DNA of 64,000 nucleotides from the NCBI RefSeq assembly GCF_001238295.1, contig NZ_LGXZ01000002.1, forward strand, positions 411,068 to 475,067. The letters run 5' to 3'. Below, one piece after another: positions 43,626-52,295 of this stretch. Positions within the stretch are counted from its first letter, which is position 1. Each line of letters starts with the position of its first letter. The notes beneath the pieces were generated by a model. That model made no database searches. It was not told where the DNA came from and saw nothing but the letters and a program-made list of their open reading frames with translations. This DNA is from Ruegeria sp. 6PALISEP08 (GTDB taxonomy: Bacteria > Pseudomonadota > Alphaproteobacteria > Rhodobacterales > Rhodobacteraceae). A program made the position numbers and the translations under genes.

Positions 43626-44027
43626 CTAACCCAAAGTTAGAAGGAAGCATCGGCCCGGCGATCTCTTGACGATTATAGCCCCGACAGTCTCTAGAGCATT
43701 CACGGCGCGTCGTCTCGCGGTACGCTTCTCGATACCCGCCGCTTCGAACAATTTGGCGTCAGCCTTAATCCATGTCTCACCCCGCATCCGCATCCGCTGA
43801 TGGATTGCGCAGTAGAGTCGACTGGCCGGCGGAAGATATCGGCGTACGTCCTTCATCGAAAGGATCGTGAAATCATTGCCCCTGGTTGGGTCAGTATTAG
43901 GAGGACCTTTTTTAGTACTGGACCGGGTCGCCGTTATCCGGCGCGGCACCTCGCCGGATAACGGCGGTGTTGTTTTTTCCAGTTCCTCCGGCGAAACCGC
44001 GAAGTTGGACAGGTCAAACTTTGCCAT
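43626..44027 (-). CDS. Phage-type hypothetical protein, possible winged-helix
   Basis: A 133-residue protein encoded at the end of the polymerase block. The N-terminal half is proline/threonine-rich and probably disordered; the C-terminal half (SRLYCAIHQRMRMRGETWIKAD, then GIEKRTARRRAVNALETVGAIIVKRSPGR) has a pattern compatible with a winged helix. The ATG at 44027 overlaps the polymerase end by 14 bases; a TTG lies at 44030. Function unknown, perhaps replication control. Confidence 0.55.
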   Translation of the reverse strand: MAKFDLSNFAVSPEELEKTTPPLSGEVPRRITATRSSTKKGPPNTDPTRGNDFTILSMKDVRRYLPPASRLYCAIHQRMRMRGETWIKADAKLFEAAGIEKRTARRRAVNALETVGAIIVKRSPGRCFLLTLG

Positions 44028-45765
44028 CAATCTGGTCCAGGACAGTGTCGAACATCGCCCTGCCGCGCGGCTCGTTGTACCGCTCTCCGGGCATAGTGAT
44101 GGCGCAATCTACTGGCACCTCAATCCGGGCGATGGTGGTCGCGGCGCGGGTCATGATAGCCGCAACCTGTCGCGCCTCCTCGTGGATGGTCTCCGCATCA
44201 CCAATCAGGACAAGCGCGTCGTGAACCGGTGCGCAGATGCGATGTCCGGCCTCTGTCACCTCACAGGCTGCCACGCGCAAGCAGTCCGCGCCATTCGCCT
44301 GCATCGGAAAGTTTTGCAGCATCCGGTGGTTGCGGAACTTCTCGCAACGCGGCTGCACTGGCCATCCAAGCCGAGTCTCAATAACCTGTCCGCAGGAACC
44401 CATTTCGATGATGCCCTCCAGCCACGCCCAGAACACCGGATACGTATCGCGGTGGGCGTCGAGCAGACGCATGGCTTCTTTGACCGACTTACCCGTTTGG
44501 TGGGCCAGAGACTGCGCCCCGAGGCCATAGTTCACGCCGAGTATGACCGGCTTCATCGCGTCGCGGACGGTCCCGTGGGTCTGCCGGGTCGCGCCCTGCG
44601 GGGCGAGGCCAATGCTGATAGCGAACGACAAGTACGGGTCGGTCGCATAGGCCGCCCGCATCTGTGGGTCACCACTTAGACCGGCGGCGATTGCGATCTC
44701 CTGCGATCTCCAGTCGAGATAGGCGATGGCCTGTCTTTCGGGCGGCACGATGAGGTGCCTTATCCACTTCGCAGGCCCAAAAACAAACTTGGTGGTGGAC
44801 GGCGCATTCCGGCTGGTCACGGTACCGAAGGGCGAGATCATCGTCCGATTTCGCCCGTCGGGGCCGACGGCCAATTTGTTCAGCGTCAGCTTGTCGAGCG
44901 TGGACCGAAGCTCCCGAAACTCGGCGAGTTGGGGATATGCCGCCAACATTCCCTTGAGTGTGTCATCGTCCATCTTCGCCCGGCCCGTCTCGGTGCGTGG
45001 CCAACTCAGACCGTGTCGCTCGATAAACGCGTCGAAGTTGGCGAAGCTGAAAGTGCCGTCCGCTCGGTAGAAGCCAAAGCGGTCCATCTGCCGGATGAGG
45101 CCTAGCCGGATGTCCTTCCAGCAATCTTTCAGGCGCTCGACGAGCGTCGTATCGATAGGCACGCCCTCCCACTCCATCCTGGCGACTGCGACCATGTAAC
45201 GACCCCTGAACAGCGCCTGTGCGAGGGTGATATCGCCCCCTCGGGTGATGAACGGGGCCAGCCGAAAAAAAAGCGGACGCAAGGCGTCCACGTCCGATTG
45301 ACAATACGCGAGGATGGCTCGGCGCTCAGCCTCGTCCCAGACATGGGTTTCACGCTCGATTATAATGCCCCGCATGGCATCCTTGTATTCCGCGCCGATT
45401 GTTGGGATGCCGAGGGACATAAGAGCTGATGGCAAGCCATATCCATTCGGCGACGGCTTACGGCCGTTCATCAGCGCCTTGTATTCGACGTAGAGATCAA
45501 GGATGTGACGCGGTGGCGGCCAGCCTAGGTCAACGAAGCACCCCATTTCCGCTGGAGCGAAGTAGCAGACGATCAGAGCGTCGTCGCCGACGGAAAAAGG
45601 GGCCGTCGCCAGTCCCCTCAACTCGAACTCCCACATGCGCAAGATGCGGTTGGTGCGCAGCTCTCGAGCCACCATGCAAACAACGCGGGGGCAGTGTCCG
45701 GAAGGCGAGCGGAATTCAAAGTCCAGCAGCCAGATCTCCCGGAAGCGGTTGAACCCGTCGATCAC
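44014..45765 (-). CDS. Family A DNA polymerase, phage type
   Basis: A 583-residue DNA polymerase I-like protein. The N-terminal region resembles a 3'-5' exonuclease (LLDFEFRSPSG at 14-24; ILAYCQSDVDALRPLF near 170). The polymerase domain has motif A YLDWRSQEIAIAAGLSGD near 362-379, motif B RDAMKPVILGVNYGLGAQSLA near 408-428 and motif C CAPVHDALVLIGD near 518-530, where the usual HDE triad reads HDA. There is no 5' nuclease domain. It overlaps the upstream gene by ATGA. It probably replicates the element after excision or aids its amplification. Confidence 0.88.
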   Translation of the reverse strand: MIDGFNRFREIWLLDFEFRSPSGHCPRVVCMVARELRTNRILRMWEFELRGLATAPFSVGDDALIVCYFAPAEMGCFVDLGWPPPRHILDLYVEYKALMNGRKPSPNGYGLPSALMSLGIPTIGAEYKDAMRGIIIERETHVWDEAERRAILAYCQSDVDALRPLFFRLAPFITRGGDITLAQALFRGRYMVAVARMEWEGVPIDTTLVERLKDCWKDIRLGLIRQMDRFGFYRADGTFSFANFDAFIERHGLSWPRTETGRAKMDDDTLKGMLAAYPQLAEFRELRSTLDKLTLNKLAVGPDGRNRTMISPFGTVTSRNAPSTTKFVFGPAKWIRHLIVPPERQAIAYLDWRSQEIAIAAGLSGDPQMRAAYATDPYLSFAISIGLAPQGATRQTHGTVRDAMKPVILGVNYGLGAQSLAHQTGKSVKEAMRLLDAHRDTYPVFWAWLEGIIEMGSCGQVIETRLGWPVQPRCEKFRNHRMLQNFPMQANGADCLRVAACEVTEAGHRICAPVHDALVLIGDAETIHEEARQVAAIMTRAATTIARIEVPVDCAITMPGERYNEPRGRAMFDTVLDQIDGKV

Positions 45766-46370
45766 CGGGCCAAGCCCTTGTGGCGGCGGACAGCGGGATG
45801 GTCAGCGTTGGTGATGATGCCATCCGTCCCGAACCCGCGCTGGAGCAGTTCCATCATACCCTCGCGGCCTTGATCGACTTGATCGGGCCATTTGACCTCA
45901 CCAAGTGCCTGCTGGTCCTCTGCTTCCTTGACGAGATATCGGCCCTCCGCACGCATTGAGGACATACGGGTCCACGCCTCTTCTCCCGACTTAACGGCAC
46001 GAATAGCCGACTTGTGCCACTCGTTGTCAGACGTAGGGAATGTCGGCAAGAGGTACACCTTGCCAGAGATGGTCACGAGGAGTCGCAAAAGGACGAGACG
46101 CGCCTCGTCATCGGTGATTTCGGTTTCTTCTGGCATTAAGTGTTGCGCCAGAAGATAGCGTTCCTTGTCGAGGCCGTTGTCCCCGTCGATCTCAAAAATT
46201 CGTCCAATGAACTGCCATACCGGGTGGGCGCGGAAGTACTCGAACCTCTTTGGCTTACCGATGCTGACCTCGAAGTAACCATCGGTCTGCGCGGCCTCAA
46301 ACTCCTCTACTGGGACAAGAAAATCATCGAGGTTGAAGGGGCTAGCGAGTTTCTTTGAATTGGTTGTCAT
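45762..46370 (-). CDS. Hypothetical protein of the element replication operon
   Basis: A 202-residue acidic protein with no recognised domain. Visible segments are FNLDDFLVPVEEFEAAQ near the start, FRAHPVWQFIGRIF and an alpha-helical C-terminal part. Its stop overlaps the polymerase start (ATGA). It may be a polymerase partner or a DNA-binding accessory protein; no evidence beyond position. Confidence 0.6.
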   Translation of the reverse strand: MTTNSKKLASPFNLDDFLVPVEEFEAAQTDGYFEVSIGKPKRFEYFRAHPVWQFIGRIFEIDGDNGLDKERYLLAQHLMPEETEITDDEARLVLLRLLVTISGKVYLLPTFPTSDNEWHKSAIRAVKSGEEAWTRMSSMRAEGRYLVKEAEDQQALGEVKWPDQVDQGREGMMELLQRGFGTDGIITNADHPAVRRHKGLAR

Positions 46371-46392
46371 GCTTATTCTCCAATCTTGCGCC

Positions 46393-46590
46393 TTAGGCCG
46401 CTATTCGCCCTTTGATCCATTCGTTGACTTCACTCTCGAACCAACCAACAGAACGCAGCCCAATCTTCACGGGTTTTGGAAATGTCGGGTCGTACCAGCG
46501 GCTTTTTGGATTGATGGCTTCGTAGATTCCGCTGCGGCTTTTGCCGGTGCGGTCCTCTACGGCAGGACGGCGAAGGATTCGGTCTGGCAT
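46393..46590 (-). CDS. AlpA family regulator/excisionase-like helix-turn-helix protein
   Basis: From the ATG at 46590 the product is 65 residues, the normal AlpA length: MPDRILRRPAVEDRTGKSRSGIY (helix-turn-helix), then DPTFPKPVKIGLRSVGWFESEVNEWIKGRIA. AlpA proteins switch on integrase or early genes of P4-like elements and act as excisionases. The longer frame to 46737 lacks a ribosome site. It precedes the polymerase block and would activate it and excision. Confidence 0.85.
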   Translation of the reverse strand: MPDRILRRPAVEDRTGKSRSGIYEAINPKSRWYDPTFPKPVKIGLRSVGWFESEVNEWIKGRIAA

Positions 46591-47063
46591 GTGCAATACC
46601 TCACTGATGGTTATCGGTACTGCGAAGCTGTCAGGGTTCCCTGTCGCATCGGAGGGGCCAATTAATTGGTAGGAGTTTTTCGGCGGCAAATGCCTAGGTT
46701 CTGGACAGATAAAACGCTCAGACCTCAACGGCAGCATCTCACCAGCAGCAGACGTTCGGAAAAATCGCTCTTATGACCGCAACGCGGACTTTTCGGACCT
46801 TGCAATCCTTTGGGATATGTCAATTGTTCCTATGCTTTTTTGACCGTGCATGATGGCGCATGTCAGTTCCGAATAGTTCCTTGGGGAGAGCAAGAAGGCT
46901 GGGTGTTACTAGAGCCCCCTATTGAGCCCGGCCTTCGTCCAAAGATTACCAGTTGACAGGGTGTTTCTTGCGGTATCGATTTGTCAAAAGCCTCAGATGT
47001 ATTTTCACAAATCATTCACAAACCCTTTTTAACCCTTTCAAAGAAACAACAGGAGGATCAACG
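46591..47063. other. 473-bp gap between the AlpA gene and the Ntn amidase gene
   Basis: It carries a 10-bp stem with one T-G pair (GAAGGCTGGG at 46893-46902 with CCCGGCCTTC at 46927-46936), a candidate promoter TTGACA at 46953-46958 with TCGATT 17 bases on, and AGGAGG at 47051-47056 for the amidase. Nothing else coding is supported. Confidence 0.5.
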
Positions 47064-48173
47064 ATGTTCAAAAGTTTTTCCGAGCCTTGGCGCTTTCTAT
47101 CGCAAGCCCTTACATTCTCAGCCTGCATAGGCCTTGCTACGGGGCAGGCGCTTGCCTGCACAGGCATTGTACTGCATGCTAAAGATGGGGGTACCGTTCC
47201 CGCAAGAACGCTGGAATTTGGCTTCGATATCCAATCGAACATCTATGCTGTACCTGCAGGCACCGAGATTGAGACTCTGGCACTGGATGCTGACCAAAGC
47301 GGCTTCACCTATACCGCAAAGTACGGGTTCCTCGGAGCCAACGCGTTCGACTTCCCGATCGTTTTTGATGGCATGAACACGGAAGGCCTCTATTTCGGGG
47401 CATTCTATTTTGCCGGTGACGCGGTGTTTGGAGAGGCAACGGAGGATAACCGAGACCGCGCTGTTTCCTCGGACGAACTTGGAAACTGGATCCTGGGCCA
47501 GTTCAGCACTGTGGCCGAAGTGCGCGCAGCTTTGCCGAAAATCGATGTCGTAGGCACCCATATCGACGTCATCAATAGCTTTGCACCGTTCCACTATTCG
47601 GTTGTCGATGCGTCCGGCGCGTCGATTGTGATCCAATACACCGCGGAAGGTCTGACCATCTATGAGAATTCTGTAAACACCGTCACCAACAATCCATCAT
47701 ATGATTGGCACCTGACCAACCTGCGCAACTATATCGGTCTTCAGGCTGAAAACCGAGAGGCAATCTCTGTTGGTGATCTGTCACTACCAGCGTTTGGACA
47801 GGGAAGCGGTATGGTTGGTCTGCCCGGTGACTTCTCATCACCGTCGCGTTTTGTGCGCGCTGTTGCTTTCGCCAACTCCGCCCTGCCTTCTTCAACAACG
47901 GATGATGCGGTTTTTCAGGCTTTCCATATTCTCAACGCCTTCGACATACCAAAGGGTGCGATCCGTGATACCGGCCCGGACGGTGTTCATACTGATTACA
48001 CAGTATGGTCTTCTGCAGCCGATACCGCCAAACGCACCTACTACTACAAGACATACATCACTCAGGCAGTGGAGATGGTTGATGTTCGTGCAGTAGTCGG
48101 TAGCCTGGACGCGCCGTCTGTACTGACGATGGAGAGTGGATTTGCAGCAATTGACCGCACCTCGGATTTTTAG
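47064..48173 (+). CDS. Exported linear-amide C-N hydrolase (choloylglycine hydrolase/penicillin V acylase family)
   Basis: Ntn hydrolase of 369 residues. A Sec signal runs to ALA, and processing there exposes the nucleophilic Cys of CTGIVLHAKDGGTVPARTLEFG, the family N-terminal motif; other motifs are FPIVFDGMNTEGLYF, the catalytic Asn region TVTNNPSYDWHLTNLRNY and SPSRFVRA with the catalytic Arg. Substrates of relatives are conjugated bile acids, penicillin V and N-acyl homoserine lactones. AGGAGG is seen 8 nt before the ATG; the longer frame from 46953 is not needed. It is followed by an amidohydrolase, so the products may be processed further. Confidence 0.88.
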   Translation: MFKSFSEPWRFLSQALTFSACIGLATGQALACTGIVLHAKDGGTVPARTLEFGFDIQSNIYAVPAGTEIETLALDADQSGFTYTAKYGFLGANAFDFPIVFDGMNTEGLYFGAFYFAGDAVFGEATEDNRDRAVSSDELGNWILGQFSTVAEVRAALPKIDVVGTHIDVINSFAPFHYSVVDASGASIVIQYTAEGLTIYENSVNTVTNNPSYDWHLTNLRNYIGLQAENREAISVGDLSLPAFGQGSGMVGLPGDFSSPSRFVRAVAFANSALPSSTTDDAVFQAFHILNAFDIPKGAIRDTGPDGVHTDYTVWSSAADTAKRTYYYKTYITQAVEMVDVRAVVGSLDAPSVLTMESGFAAIDRTSDF

Positions 48174-48284
48174 GGTTTGAGTGCGACCAATGCCTGCCAA
48201 AAAGAACGCTCAGATACGCCGTTGAACGCAGTGAAAACCAAGGCCAAGCCCGAGGTTTGACCAAAAAATAAAAAGGAAAGACAA

Positions 48285-50174
48285 ATGAGTTTGCTGAACC
48301 GTCGAAGCCTGTTGAAAGCCAGCGTATCAACATTGGCAGTTTTGTTGCCTTTTGGTGCTGCCGTTGGGCAAACCTCTTCGCTTTCTGATCTCGGCGCCAA
48401 AGTTGTTCCGCTCCCGACAGTCACTGTCTACACCGCCCGGGAAATTCTTACACTCGATCCGGCTAAACCCGTGGTGGATGCTGTCGCAGTTGTGGACGGG
48501 CGCATTCTTCTGACCGGCAACCTCGATGAGGTTGTGGATACGCTAAAGGGGCAACGTCACACGGTTGACACCAGATTTTCTGACAAAGTGATTGTGCCGG
48601 GTTTCATTGCTCAACATGACCATCCCTTGTTAGCCGCGCTCACGATGTCTTCGGAAATCCTGTCGATCGAGGATTGGGTGTTGCCCTTTGGAACCGTTCC
48701 GGCCGTGCGGGACAAACAGGACTTTGTGGACCGTTTGACACAGGCAGTCCAAGCGAGGACAGACCCGACTGAACCGGTCGTGTCATGGGGGTACCACCCG
48801 GCGTTTTACGGGTCGCTCACACGCGAAGAACTCGATGCGATCAGCGATACACAACCGATATTGGTTTGGGCGCGGTCCTGCCACGAAATGATCCTGAACA
48901 GCGTTGCGCTTGAAATCGGGGGGGTTACCCAAGAATTGGTAGACGGATTTTCTCCGACTGAGAAAATGCAATCGAACTTTGCCGAGGGCCGGTTCTGGGA
49001 GCAGGGATTGTTTGCGGTTTTGCCGAATATCGCGCCTTTGGCAGCTTCGTCTGAGCGGTTGCAAGCCGGGTTGGAACTTACCCGGGATTACATGCACTCT
49101 AAGGGCGTTACTTTTGGAAATGAGCCCGGTGGCATTCTGTCCAAGCCTGTACAGGACGGTATAAATGCGGTGTTTTCTAGCCCAGACATGCCTTTCCGCT
49201 GGTCCTTCATGCCGGATGCAAAATCGATGGTACAGGCGTACAGCGACGATGCTCAGGTGATCGCCGAAACAGAAAAACTCAGCAGTTGGTATGGCGGAAT
49301 GACAAGCCTTGCGCCTATGCAGGCCAAGCTGTTTGCAGATGGTGCGATCTATTCCTTGTTGATGAAAGTCCGCGACGCCTATCTTGATGGGCACGAAGGC
49401 GAGTGGATGATGGACAAGAGTGACTTTGACCGCGCGTTCCGGATTTATTGGGATGCCGGTTATCAGATTCATGTGCATGTTAACGGAGATGCAGGTCTGG
49501 ATCGTGTACTGGATGCACTTGAGATGAACCTACGCCGGAATCCGCGATATGATCACCGCACAGTTCTGGTGCACTTCGCGGTCAGCGCCGAAGATCAGGT
49601 GAAACGGATCGCGGATCTAGGCGCGATTGTCAGCGCCAACCCGTATTATGTGACGGCGCTTGCCGATCAATATTCCAAAGTTGGTCTGGGCCCTGAACGC
49701 GCGGATTCCATGGTGCGGATCGGCGACGTGTCCCGCGCGTGTATTGCGTGGTCTCTGCATTCGGACATGCCAATGGCTCCGGGAGATCCGCTGTTCCTGA
49801 TGTGGAGTGCTGTAAACCGGGTCACGTCTTCCGGTCGGGTAGCGGGCCCGGAACAGAGGGTCAGCGCAGAAGATGCGTTACGTGGAGTGACAATCGAGGC
49901 CGCATACTCGCTCAAACTAGAACATGAGATCGGCAGCATTGAGTCGGGAAAGCGCGCTAACTTTACAGTTCTTGATCGTAACCCGCTCAAAGTCGATCCT
50001 ATGGAAATCCGGGATGTAAAGGTTTGGGGAACTGTTTTGGAGGGTCGAATCCAACCAGTTGAATCTCGCGAAAAGAAAGCGTCGCTGAACAAGCCCCTCC
50101 AGGACGGGTCAAGCCGCGCGTTCGCCGAAGCATCCTTCCAACATGCACTCAAGGTAGTGCATTCTCACCTGTAG
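48285..50174 (+). CDS. Exported amidohydrolase, YtcJ-like (amidohydrolase 3 family)
   Basis: Metal-dependent hydrolase of 629 residues. A Tat-type signal (NRRSLLKAS, cleavage after AVG near 30) is present. The urease/dihydroorotase-like fold is seen in VVDGRILLTGN, the metal pair of FIAQHDHPLLAA, MTSLAPMQAKLFADGAIYSLL, the HVHVNGDAGLDRVLDAL segment and HSDMPMAPGDPLF with the late catalytic Asp, then ALRGVTIEAAYSLKLEHEIGSIESGKRANFTVLDRNP. Relatives deformylate or deacylate N-substituted amides. It shares strand and 111-bp spacing with the Ntn amidase, and both are exported, suggesting one periplasmic pathway. Confidence 0.88.
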   Translation: MSLLNRRSLLKASVSTLAVLLPFGAAVGQTSSLSDLGAKVVPLPTVTVYTAREILTLDPAKPVVDAVAVVDGRILLTGNLDEVVDTLKGQRHTVDTRFSDKVIVPGFIAQHDHPLLAALTMSSEILSIEDWVLPFGTVPAVRDKQDFVDRLTQAVQARTDPTEPVVSWGYHPAFYGSLTREELDAISDTQPILVWARSCHEMILNSVALEIGGVTQELVDGFSPTEKMQSNFAEGRFWEQGLFAVLPNIAPLAASSERLQAGLELTRDYMHSKGVTFGNEPGGILSKPVQDGINAVFSSPDMPFRWSFMPDAKSMVQAYSDDAQVIAETEKLSSWYGGMTSLAPMQAKLFADGAIYSLLMKVRDAYLDGHEGEWMMDKSDFDRAFRIYWDAGYQIHVHVNGDAGLDRVLDALEMNLRRNPRYDHRTVLVHFAVSAEDQVKRIADLGAIVSANPYYVTALADQYSKVGLGPERADSMVRIGDVSRACIAWSLHSDMPMAPGDPLFLMWSAVNRVTSSGRVAGPEQRVSAEDALRGVTIEAAYSLKLEHEIGSIESGKRANFTVLDRNPLKVDPMEIRDVKVWGTVLEGRIQPVESREKKASLNKPLQDGSSRAFAEASFQHALKVVHSHL

Positions 50175-50304
50175 CTTTTAATGAAGTGCTCAGGCTAAAT
50201 CGGATGACCGCTGCGGGCTCCATTCGGTCATCTGACGGTTTTACCCAGATGTCCGCATATCTGCGCATTTCGGACATTCAGTACCAACCTCCACCGCAAA
50301 GCGG

Positions 50305-50451
50305 CATCCGATCGAGAACTTGTTCGCTAGCCTTAAGGACTGGCGTCGTATCGCAAACCGCTATGACCTAGGTGGTGAGCTGTTCCTGTCGGCAATCCGC
50401 GTCGCCGCTACCGTCATCTTCTGGTTATCCGGTCAGACCCTATTTCATTAG
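50305..50451 (+). pseudogene. Remnant of an IS5-family transposase C-terminus
   Basis: The frame reads HPIENLFASLKDWRRIANRY then ELFLSAIRVAATVIFWL, the characteristic end of IS5/IS427-group DDE transposases, and stops at 50449-50451. About 48 codons survive; no upstream transposase sequence or terminal inverted repeats are seen. It overlaps the end of the antisense gene at 50440 by 12 bases. Confidence 0.75.
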
Positions 50452-50943
50452 GTCGGAAAGTGGTGGACCCCGCCACTGATCTTCTATGCCTAACGCCTTG
50501 CACCCTTGTTTGATGCTCTTGCGCATTTTGTCGAAATCCTTGGGCTTCTTAAATATGCCGTGGGTCGGAAATGTCTTTTCCGTCTCCTCAATGAGCTTGC
50601 GCAACGTGATTTCCAATCCCTCGTCCGGGGCAATCCCGCGCTCCTTTTTGATGCGTTCGGCCATTGCGTAGAGACAAAACGCTCGTTTGCTGTGTTTTGT
50701 AAAACGCTTGTCGTTTATGCTCGGCCGACCCGGCTGCCTCTTCTGGTTTTCGAGCACTTTGGATATTATCTCAAGCTGCTCATATTCGAGACCCTTCAAC
50801 ACCAACTCTCGCGCCCTGTCAGATGCGCCCAAGCCAAGGCCGATGCCGCGTAGGGGATCCGGTTTGTCACGGTATTTCTCTGCAATCTCCTCGTCCGAAA
50901 GGAAAATATCTAGCAAGCCCTCCGGCTGATGATCATCGCTCAT
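50440..50943 (-). CDS. Hypothetical protein coupled to the integrase
   Basis: A 167-residue charged protein starting at 50943, where ATGA overlaps the integrase stop. It contains IFLSDEEIAEKYRDKPDPLRGIGLGL, a long helical section (ELVLKGLEYEQLEIISKVLENQKRQPGRP) and a basic C-terminal half. No family recognised. Coupling to the integrase suggests a role in recombination direction or replication. The longer frame to 51000 lies inside the integrase. Confidence 0.6.
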   Translation of the reverse strand: MSDDHQPEGLLDIFLSDEEIAEKYRDKPDPLRGIGLGLGASDRARELVLKGLEYEQLEIISKVLENQKRQPGRPSINDKRFTKHSKRAFCLYAMAERIKKERGIAPDEGLEITLRKLIEETEKTFPTHGIFKKPKDFDKMRKSIKQGCKALGIEDQWRGPPLSDLMK

Positions 50944-52148
50944 GACTGCGCTCCTATCCTGACAACCTCGCCGCGCAAGGCAAAGAGATAATTGCACCAC
51001 TGCTCCATCAGTTTGCGCCGCTTCTGGAACAGATCTGAGCGGGCATACGCGGCTTCAACCTTGTCTGCTTTCACGTGGGCAAGGGCTGCCTCGGCAACTT
51101 CGCCGGGAACGTTGGTGCGTTCCTGCGCCCACGTCCTGAAAGATGAGCGGAAACCGTGAACCGTGCTGTTGATACCGAGCTCCCTCACCAGCTTGGAAAG
51201 GGTCATGTCGGAAAGCTGCTTGCCTCGGGCGGATGGAAACACCAGCCCGGTTCCATCGCGCAGAACTTCCGCTTGCCGCAAAACTTCGACAGCACGGCGC
51301 GATAGCGGCACCCGATGTTCGCGGTTCATCTTCATTCGCTCTGCCGGAATGATCCACACAGCATTCCCAAGGTCAACTTCTTCCCAACGGGCACCGCGCA
51401 CCTCGCCGCTACGCGCGGCAGTCAGAATCGTGAACTCGATTGCCAGCTTGGTGGACGCCCAGGCTTTGGATGCCTTAACGGTCTCGATGGCATCGGCTAC
51501 GTCAGCGTAGGGAAGCGCACGGTTGTTCTTTTGCTTGAGTTCCAGTTTCGGCAGTGCAAGCGCATCACCGGTCGCCGGGTTGGTGTCTCGCAACCCCTCG
51601 GCAACCGACCACTTGAACACGCTGAGAATGCGGTGTTGCACCTTCACGCTCAGGTTCGGCACCTTTTCACGGCAAGCTAGAACAGCACGTCTTATGTCGG
51701 CAGAGGTTACATCGGCAACGTCGGTGCTTCCGAAATACGGGAAGGCGTAGGTTTTTAACGACGACAGGAACGCCTGCGGCTCCTTCTTTCCCTTCCATGA
51801 AGGCGCCAGTTCATCGCGGGTACGCAGTGCAGCCTCGGCAAATGTCAGTCGCTTCGCGGCCTCGGCCTTTGCTTTCCGTTTTTCCGAAATAGGATCGCCG
51901 CCGGCAGCGGCAACCCTCTTGTTTGCCAGTGCAGTTTCACGGGCTTCTGCCAGCAAAACTGCAGGATATCCGCCCAGCCCGATATCGCGACGCCGCCCGT
52001 GTATCGTGAGGCGTTGCATCCAGTTTCGGCGACCGCTGTCCAGAACCCGAAGGATGAGCCCTGTCCCTTGCCCGTCTGGGTAACGCCCCGGCGGTAGCGC
52101 AGCGACACTTCGCGCCGTCAAACTCTTACTATCCGATTTCCGCGTCAC
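50940..52148 (-). CDS. int: P4-type tyrosine integrase with DUF4102 N-terminal domain
   Basis: Site-specific recombinase of 402 residues (from 52148) that should integrate the element at tRNA-Gln. The N-terminal arm-binding domain is SKSLTARSVAALPPGRYPDGQGTGLILRV. The catalytic domain holds Arg in AARSGEVRGARWEEV, HGFRSSFRTWAQE (His-x-x-Arg), LAHVKADKVEAAYARSDL with the nucleophilic Tyr. Starting at the GTG at 52148 leaves the paired TGCCCC arm sites upstream of the gene; the ATG at 52193 would put them inside it. The gene faces away from the attR border, the usual arrangement. Confidence 0.92.
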   Translation of the reverse strand: MTRKSDSKSLTARSVAALPPGRYPDGQGTGLILRVLDSGRRNWMQRLTIHGRRRDIGLGGYPAVLLAEARETALANKRVAAAGGDPISEKRKAKAEAAKRLTFAEAALRTRDELAPSWKGKKEPQAFLSSLKTYAFPYFGSTDVADVTSADIRRAVLACREKVPNLSVKVQHRILSVFKWSVAEGLRDTNPATGDALALPKLELKQKNNRALPYADVADAIETVKASKAWASTKLAIEFTILTAARSGEVRGARWEEVDLGNAVWIIPAERMKMNREHRVPLSRRAVEVLRQAEVLRDGTGLVFPSARGKQLSDMTLSKLVRELGINSTVHGFRSSFRTWAQERTNVPGEVAEAALAHVKADKVEAAYARSDLFQKRRKLMEQWCNYLFALRGEVVRIGAQS

Positions 52149-52154
52149 TAAATC

Positions 52155-52175
52155 TGCCCCACAATCTGCCCCACA
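52155..52175 (+). promoter_or_regulatory. Integrase arm-site pair at the right end
   Basis: TGCCCCACA at 52155-52163 and 52167-52175, period 12, same orientation as the pair at 35596-35616. Located 121 bp left of the attR core and directly upstream of the likely integrase start. Confidence 0.65.
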
Positions 52176-52295
52176 GAAAAACGTAGAACTCACCGCCTCT
52201 CGTTGGAACCCGTTGGAAGAAAAATCAACCTAAATGAGAATAATTACAATAGTAATTTGGAAGCAGCTGGAAAGCTTTGGAAACAGTCATGGCTG

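Noticed and set aside
43867..44679. Long open frame of 270 codons opposite the polymerase gene
   Set aside because: It lies antisense to the polymerase coding region, whose motifs A, B and C are clear; the frame is a shadow of GC-rich codon use.
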